NCBI GenBank assembly: GCA_038204465.1
Contig: JBBRCX010000117.1
Coordinates: forward strand, 1 to 12,347
Direction of reading: 5' to 3'
From: JBBRCX01 sp038204465
GTDB taxonomy: Bacteria; Planctomycetota; Phycisphaerae; Tepidisphaerales; Tepidisphaeraceae
DNA: 12,347 nucleotides
Positions 8,019 to 12,347 of the stretch are shown here, piece after piece. How positions within the stretch are numbered: the first letter of the stretch is position 1; every line of letters begins with the position of its first letter. The notes below the pieces were generated by a model. It had not been told where the DNA came from and made no database searches. It was given only the letters and a program-made list of their open reading frames with translations. The position numbers and the translations under genes are program-made.

Positions 8019-8972
8019 ATGTATGCAATGCATGATCACTCACGTTCCGCTCGCGCGCCGCTCGTCCCACCGGGCGGGATCGACTGCCACGCGCGAGACA
8101 TGACCGCGACGTTTTCGGCGGATGTCCCGCTGAAGATCGCGCAGCGGCGGCTAAGGGAGCTTGACCAGTGGCTGCCGATCGATGGGAATCCTGATACCCC
8201 TCTGGGACAGCTCGTCTCGGAGAATTCGAGCGGCGCCTTGCGGCTCGGTTACGGCGCATGGCGCGATCTGCTGCTTGGCGTGCAGTTTCATAACGGTCGG
8301 GGCGAGCTGGTGACAGCCGGGGGGCGCACCGTCAAGAACGTCGCAGGCTATGACCTGACCAAGTTCATGGTTGGGCAGCACGGCGTCTTCGGCACATTGC
8401 TGACGCTAACGGTTCGTACCTATCGCCGCCCGGACGGCGCGTTGCTCACTCGATATGCGCCGGACTCGAGGCTCGTGAATCGCCTCCTGCCGACGCCATT
8501 GCGGCCGCAGTGGGCATTGCTGAGCACCGATGCCCTCCTGCTGGGATATCTCGGGGATCAACCAACGCTCGATTATTACCGCAGGAGCCTGCCGCAGACG
8601 GATCCGGCCGAAATGACTCCGAGATCTCTCGACGATGACGTCGCGCATCGGGCGGCACTGTGGAAAGCGAGCGGACCCGCCGCATTTCGAGCATCGATAC
8701 CGCCGGCACGAATTCATGAGTTCATTCAGAATGGGCACCCCGAAACATGGGTTGCGGACGCGGCGTTTGGAATCGTCCTCGGCAACGCGCCAGAGCCGGC
8801 CGCGATTGAGCCGCTGCGCGCAGCGGCTGAAGCCACTGGAGGAACCTTGCAGACGATCGCTGACGCGTTCGACTTCTCGACAAACCCGATCGAGCGACAA
8901 ATAATTGAGCGTCTCAAGCACGCGTTTGATCCTGACGGAAAGCTTCCTCCTTTACCCCGGCCATCGCCTTGA
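8019..8972 (+). CDS. glcE: GlcE-like FAD-binding subunit of glycolate oxidase, N-terminally shortened
   Basis: GlcE is one of two flavin subunits of the glycolate oxidase complex (GlcDEF), which oxidises glycolate to glyoxylate. Seen: RDMTATFSADVPL (26-38), LPIDGN, TPLGQLVSENSSG (60-72), GYGAWRDLLLG (77-87) and the very typical GGRTVKNVAGYDLTKFMVG (101-119), followed by a C-terminal domain ending in the usual FDPDGKL. The first half of the FAD (PCMH) domain, about 45 residues with the glycine-rich pyrophosphate loop, is missing; the first 18 residues here do not resemble it. An in-frame TGA at 7998-8000 blocks any upstream extension, and no other frame restores it. None of the ATGs at 8019, 8028 or 8101 has a Shine-Dalgarno site, so the start is uncertain. 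It may be a pseudogene. The stop overlaps glcF as TTGA. Confidence 0.75.
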   Translation: MYAMHDHSRSARAPLVPPGGIDCHARDMTATFSADVPLKIAQRRLRELDQWLPIDGNPDTPLGQLVSENSSGALRLGYGAWRDLLLGVQFHNGRGELVTAGGRTVKNVAGYDLTKFMVGQHGVFGTLLTLTVRTYRRPDGALLTRYAPDSRLVNRLLPTPLRPQWALLSTDALLLGYLGDQPTLDYYRRSLPQTDPAEMTPRSLDDDVAHRAALWKASGPAAFRASIPPARIHEFIQNGHPETWVADAAFGIVLGNAPEPAAIEPLRAAAEATGGTLQTIADAFDFSTNPIERQIIERLKHAFDPDGKLPPLPRPSP

Positions 8973-10393
8973 GCGATCCCATCACAACCGCCGCCGATCG
9001 AATTGCCGCCAGACCGGGCGATACCGGCGCGCGCCTGTCGCTCGACCCGCGCACGTATGATCGCGGGCTCGCCTGCGTCCATTGCGGCCTGTGCCTTCCC
9101 GCTTGCCCCACTTACACGCAGACCGGTCACGAAGCGGATTCTCCGCGCGGACGCATCCAGCTCATGCTCGGCCTCGCCGACGGGAAGATCGAGGCGACCG
9201 AGTCCGTGCGCAAGCATCTGGACCTGTGCCTCGACTGCCGCGGTTGCGAGACGGCCTGTCCAAGCGGCGTGGTCTATCACGAGCTGATCGAAGAGACGCG
9301 GGCCAGGCTCGCGTCATCGCAGGACATGTCGTTGCAGGGCCGGCTCATGCGGTGGATTTTCTTCCACATCTTCACGAAGCCGACCCGGCTGAAGATCGCG
9401 CTGCTCCCGCCTCGCCTGCTGCAGATGCTCGGCGTCTATCCGCTGCTGCGAAAGGCCGGGCTGTTCAAACTGCTGCCCAGCCAGCTTCGGAAGATGGAGC
9501 AGATGCTGCCGGCGAAAGGGAAACTGTGGCCGCGAACATTGCCGCAGCGCGTCCCGGCCCGCGCTGCCGGGCAATCCGGGAAGGAATTACGAGTCGGGTT
9601 CTTCCCTGGTTGCATCGGTTCGGTGATGTTCGAGAAGGTAAACCGGCAGGCCGTCGAACTGCTCGCCGCTGCCGGCGCCGACGTGCTGACGCCTCGGTCG
9701 CAGACGTGTTGCGGCGCGATCCATCATCACAACGGCGCCCATCATCCCGCGCAAAGGCTGGCCCGGCAGAACATCGATGCATTCCTGCCGCGCGACGCGG
9801 CCCCGCCTGATTTCATCACGACCAACATCGCCGGCTGCGGCGCGATGCTGCGCGATTACGACTTCCTGCTTCGCGATGATCCCGATTATTCCGAGCGCGC
9901 GAAGGAATTCTGCCAGCGGGTGCGCGACATCAGCGAAGTGCTGGTCGAAACGGGACTGCCGGAGCTGAAGTATCCCGTCGATCAAACCGTCACATACCAC
10001 GATGCGTGCCATCTGGCCCACGCTCAGAAGGTTGTGACGCCGCCTCGGCAACTCCTCGCCGCGGTTCCCGGTCTGAAGGTGGTGCCGCTGCCGGAGAGCG
10101 ACATCTGCTGCGGCGCCGCCGGCACATACAATCTCACCCAGCCGGAAATGGCGACCGACCTCGCGGCCCGCAAGCTCAACAACATCGCCTCCACCGCCGC
10201 CAACATCTGCGTCACCGGCAATGTCGGCTGCGCCATGCAGATTCAATCCGAAGCGGCCGCGCGCGGACAGAGCCTCACCGTCGTGCATCCGGTAGAGATC
10301 CTGTACGAGGCGGCTTTCGGTGAGACGACGTTGTCTTCGTCCAGGCGACGGGCCGGTTTGAAACCCATCCCAACAAATGTCATCAAGCCTTAG
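8969..10393 (+). CDS. glcF: GlcF-like iron-sulfur subunit of glycolate oxidase
   Basis: This 474-residue protein matches the electron-transfer subunit of the glycolate oxidase complex, which passes electrons from the flavin subunits to the membrane quinone pool. Seen: two 4Fe-4S clusters, C36-C39-C42-C46 (CVHCGLCLPACP) and C87-C90-C93-C97 (CLDCRGCETACP), and two cysteine-rich CCG domains with C247-C248 (TCCGAIHHHNG) and C380-C381 (DICCGAAGTYNLTQP). All expected cysteines are present and the length is slightly above that of E. coli GlcF. The TTG start at 8969 overlaps the stop of glcE (TTGA), so translation is probably coupled; no Shine-Dalgarno site is visible. Unlike its partner the gene looks intact. 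The same architecture occurs in lactate utilisation and other (S)-2-hydroxyacid oxidases, so the substrate is less sure than the family. Confidence 0.92.
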   Translation: MSDPITTAADRIAARPGDTGARLSLDPRTYDRGLACVHCGLCLPACPTYTQTGHEADSPRGRIQLMLGLADGKIEATESVRKHLDLCLDCRGCETACPSGVVYHELIEETRARLASSQDMSLQGRLMRWIFFHIFTKPTRLKIALLPPRLLQMLGVYPLLRKAGLFKLLPSQLRKMEQMLPAKGKLWPRTLPQRVPARAAGQSGKELRVGFFPGCIGSVMFEKVNRQAVELLAAAGADVLTPRSQTCCGAIHHHNGAHHPAQRLARQNIDAFLPRDAAPPDFITTNIAGCGAMLRDYDFLLRDDPDYSERAKEFCQRVRDISEVLVETGLPELKYPVDQTVTYHDACHLAHAQKVVTPPRQLLAAVPGLKVVPLPESDICCGAAGTYNLTQPEMATDLAARKLNNIASTAANICVTGNVGCAMQIQSEAAARGQSLTVVHPVEILYEAAFGETTLSSSRRRAGLKPIPTNVIKP

Positions 10394-11289
10394 CTCGCGG
10401 CCGCGGGCTGGGGCGCGGCAGTTCTGCCCAACGTCGCCTTGGCTTTTTCCTGGCTGTCATACAGCGACTTGAAACCGACGAAATGCGGAATCGGCTGCGG
10501 CGGGCCACCGAATCGCGCATAGTGCGGGCGCTTGCCGCGAAGCATCATCGCGATCGCCTCGAATTGCACCGACTGATCGCCGTTGTAAATCGAATACGCG
10601 TCCGCGGCCCGGTACTCGAAGATCAGCGTGCGCCGGCCGCGCGCCGAGCGGTTCGGCAATGAACTGTGCGGCGTCATGCAGTGCATCAGGATCACGCTGC
10701 CGGCCGGCGCATCCAGCGAGATCGGCCGCCCATACCTTCCATCCGCGATCTCCTCGGTAATCATCCCGGCGAAGCTGCCATCCTGAAGGTAATGCTGGAA
10801 GAAATGGTGGTGATGTCGCGGCAGCACCTGCAGGCAGCCGTTGCCTTCGTCCGCGTCGTCGAGATAAACAAGAGTTGAAACCAGGTCGTTGTTCGTGTGC
10901 GGGAAGTAGCTCAGGTCCTGGTGCCAGTCGACCACCGAGCCAACCTTCGGCGGCTTCATGTTCAACTTGCTGTGGTGCATCCCGATATTGGGGCCGATCA
11001 GTTCCTCAATGCAGTCCAGCAGCTTCGGAGCGGTTGCAAGGTCGAAAAAGGCGCGGTGCTGAACGCACGGATTGTAAATGCGCCGCGGCACCCGCTGTCC
11101 GTCCACCGCCTCCGGCTCCAGCTCGAGGATCTTGTTCATGTCGGTCTTGCCGCCCAGCGCCTTCTCCGTCAATTCGCGGATCGCCCGATCCACTTCGCGC
11201 ATCTCCTCCGCATGAAACAGCGCGCGAAGCACGACATATCCTTCCCTGTGATACTGCTCGAGCTGCTGATCCGTCAGATGACGCCCCAT
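10390..11289 (-). CDS. Phytanoyl-CoA dioxygenase (PhyH) family protein
   Basis: This 299-residue protein is predicted to be an Fe(II)/2-oxoglutarate-dependent oxygenase. Seen: N-terminal LTDQQLEQYHREGYVVLRALF, the usual PhyH opening; the iron-binding HxD as H123 and D125 (DWHQD); the distal iron histidine in MTPHSSLPN (H208); and R219/R220 twelve residues on, the expected anchor for 2-oxoglutarate. A histidine cluster RHHHHFF (159-165) is conspicuous. The ATG at 11289 has a strong AGGAGG 5 nt upstream. The substrate is unknown: family members hydroxylate phytanoyl-CoA, ectoine and many natural products, and neighbours give no hint. The gene converges on glcF, with stop codons overlapping by 4 bp. 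Confidence 0.9.
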   Translation of the reverse strand: MGRHLTDQQLEQYHREGYVVLRALFHAEEMREVDRAIRELTEKALGGKTDMNKILELEPEAVDGQRVPRRIYNPCVQHRAFFDLATAPKLLDCIEELIGPNIGMHHSKLNMKPPKVGSVVDWHQDLSYFPHTNNDLVSTLVYLDDADEGNGCLQVLPRHHHHFFQHYLQDGSFAGMITEEIADGRYGRPISLDAPAGSVILMHCMTPHSSLPNRSARGRRTLIFEYRAADAYSIYNGDQSVQFEAIAMMLRGKRPHYARFGGPPQPIPHFVGFKSLYDSQEKAKATLGRTAAPQPAAAS

Positions 11290-11330
11290 ATCGACCTCCT
11301 CAAGCTCAAAAACAGCGGTTCATTTTCGCC

Positions 11331-11358
11331 AGTATAAGTCCCACCCCCTCTCACACAA
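11331..11358 (-). promoter_or_regulatory. Possible promoter of the PhyH-family gene
   Basis: On the minus strand TATACT (11336-11331) resembles a -10 box and TTGTGT (11358-11353) a weak -35 box, 16 bp apart. The start codon would be about 35 nt after the transcription start. Only the -10 box is a good match. Confidence 0.3.
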
Positions 11359-11639
11359 ATGCGGATAGAACGCAGGCCGCGTTCGATGACGTTCGATCCC
11401 ACGTCACGCCTCAAAAACCCAACCCGACCCCATCCCGTCCCCATGATCCGCCCATCTAAACACCATCACTTCCCCGACTCGCTCCCAACGCCGCGCCGCT
11501 GACTCTCCAAACACGCTCCACGGACACGCCAAGCCTCCGCCACTGGAAGTCCACGTCTCTTCCGTTCCGCCCCATCCGGCGCCCGACGCCATGCCACGAA
11601 TTGCGACCCGTCTTCCAGCACGAAAGCACAAACACAAGC

Positions 11640-11660
11640 GGTCCGCCCGGCTGGCGGGCC
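11640..11660. repeat. GC-rich hairpin
   Basis: GGTCCGCC (11640-11647) pairs with GGCGGGCC (11653-11660), giving 8 bp with one G-T pair and a five-base loop. No T-run follows on either strand, so it is not a classical terminator. Confidence 0.6.
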
Positions 11661-11805
11661 GAACGGGCGACGAATTGCAATGATCACCCAAGGTACGCCG
11701 CTTTTATTGCCGCGTCGTCATCCACAGCTTTTGGTCATAGCTCTGGGCCGCTCGTTCGATCGGCTGCCAACTTGCCAGTCCGCACAGGCGACAATCGACA
11801 TTGGA

Positions 11806-12213
11806 CTACCTGCGCTTCCGCTTCTTGTCTCGTGCGCGCTGCCATTGCCGGATGCGCCTTTGAACTTTGGCGGTGGTGGACTCCAGCCACTCAACGGCGC
11901 CGGGTGTTTCGTGCCAGCCTTCGGCGATCTGGTTAATGCAGACAACCGCTTCATCCTCGCTGCCTGGGCTGAAAGATGACGGAGACATTGGCGGCATCTG
12001 CGCCCTGCCCGTCAGCAGCGGCACCACAAACCGGTTGCGATGCTGTGCCTCGTCAAGCCGCTTTCTCACGTCAGGCGAGTCACCATTTCGACGATATTCC
12101 AGGAGCGTCCGCGTAAATGCCCATTCCGCGGCGAAATCATCCTTGTATGGCGAGCGGTTAAGCAGCGCATCCAGAAGGTCCAATCGATTCGCGTTCAGCA
12201 AGCATTGGGCTAA
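11806..12213 (-). pseudogene. TPR/ST7-like protein gene, 5' part removed by an IS insertion
   Basis: The remaining 135 or so codons encode the C-terminal part of a protein I recognise as a tetratricopeptide-like family often labelled ST7-related. Seen: LAQCLLNANRLDLLDALL, then AAEWAFTRTLLEYRRNGDSP, then HRNRFVVPLLTGR, then FSPGSEDEAVVCINQIAEGWHETPGAVEWL, all in family order. Full-length relatives, as I recall them, are around 250-300 residues and begin with more helical repeats, absent here. Reading upstream on the minus strand, family-like sequence continues to the leucine codon at 12213-12211; it then enters the insertion sequence and meets TGA at 12225-12223. The tail ends in a basic KKRKRR. 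No natural start codon remains (a TTG at 12201 would be internal), so the gene is probably dead. Function of the family is unknown. Confidence 0.72.
12210..12213. other. Probable IS target site (CTAA)
   Basis: CTAA lies between the broken gene and the IS end. It fits the YTAR target of the IS5 subgroup, or TAA if the element belongs to a TNA-type subgroup. The second copy would be beyond the window. Confidence 0.5.
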
Positions 12214-12347
12214 AGGACTGTTTCAAAAATAGTGCCTACGGTTAATGCAGGATTGAAAACCGGAGGCATGGATGCCAAAGCCGTTAGTGCCGGATGAGCT
12301 ATGGGAATCGATCCAACCGCTTGTGCCCAAGCACAAAGCCCGACGCG
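12214..12347 (+). mobile_element. IS5-family insertion sequence, left end only
   Basis: The element probably starts at AGGACTGTTTCAAAAATAG (12214 onward), a terminal-repeat-like end directly after the CTAA target, and carries a transposase gene 58 bp in. The right end is outside the window, so the inverted repeat and duplication cannot be confirmed. It interrupts the TPR/ST7-like gene. Confidence 0.75.
12272..12347 (+). CDS. IS5-family transposase, N-terminal 25 residues only
   Basis: The visible peptide begins MPKPLVPDELWESIQPLVP, the typical opening of IS5-family transposases (xKPLLPDELWxxIxPLLP) that precedes a DUF4096-like N-terminal domain; the DDE catalytic domain lies beyond the window. 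The ATG at 12272 has GGAGG 5 nt upstream (12262-12266). A nearby ATG at 12268 in another frame stops after nine codons. The transposase would move the surrounding element by cut-and-paste. Whether it is intact cannot be judged. Confidence 0.82.
   Translation, partial: MPKPLVPDELWESIQPLVPKHKARR

Larger units (their letters stand above)
11290..11805. other. Gene-poor stretch of about 500 bp
   Basis: I find no supportable gene. Several short overlapping minus-strand frames (within 11404-11691) compete, with Arg/Gly/Trp-rich translations and no recognised family, although one includes a protein-like phrase, FVLEDGSQFVAWR, near 11580-11635. The plus strand is strikingly C-rich from about 11400 to 11590. 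A hairpin lies at 11640-11660, and the octamer CGAATTGC occurs at about 11597 and 11671. It may be the decayed end of a former gene or a dispersed intergenic repeat. Confidence 0.5.

Noticed and set aside
11680..11979. 99-codon plus-strand frame
   Set aside because: It overlaps the conserved remnant on the other strand and shows no family likeness or ribosome-binding site.

Overview
The window is GC-rich bacterial chromosome. The mix of genes suggests a Planctomycetota-like bacterium, possibly of the Phycisphaerae type: a MoxR/DUF58 pair under an ECF sigma factor, fused cNMP-binding/DUF1003 proteins, a GlcE/GlcF pair and a phytanoyl-CoA dioxygenase-like oxygenase. That assignment is inference from family content; no rRNA or tRNA is present to confirm it.

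Region 1 (1-6240, all on the minus strand, so read right to left) is a dense gene run. Two tandem, translationally coupled paralogues come first, each with a cyclic-nucleotide-binding domain fused to a DUF1003 membrane domain. After 81 bp follow an ECF sigma factor, a single-pass membrane protein in the anti-sigma position, a MoxR-type AAA+ ATPase, a membrane-anchored kinase-like protein that has lost its catalytic residues, and a DUF58 (vWA-like) protein cut by the left edge. Overlaps and short gaps (GTGA at sigma-associated gene/MoxR, 22 bp between sigma and its partner, 24 bp before DUF58) point to one transcription unit. It looks like an envelope-sensing or chaperone module.

Region 2 (about 6241-7949) is a divergent promoter region followed by argG on the plus strand. 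The argG leader is about 385 nt. It starts with a near-consensus sigma70 promoter, followed by a sequence almost identical to the rRNA-operon boxA antitermination signal, a run of nine Gs, and a C-rich, G-poor rut-like stretch. This is the least expected regulatory structure in the window.

Region 3 (8019-10393, plus strand) holds a glcE-like FAD-domain gene lacking the usual N-terminal FAD-binding part, coupled to an intact glcF-like iron-sulfur gene. The usual third partner, glcD, is absent and argG sits where it might be expected, so a deletion or rearrangement junction probably lies near 7950-8090. glcF runs tail-to-tail into a PhyH-family oxygenase gene (minus strand), their stop codons overlapping by 4 bp.

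Region 4 (11290-12347) is a gene-poor stretch of about 500 bp, then the C-terminal remnant of a TPR/ST7-like gene on the minus strand. This gene is cut by an IS5-family insertion sequence whose left end, CTAA target and first 25 transposase codons are visible at the right edge.
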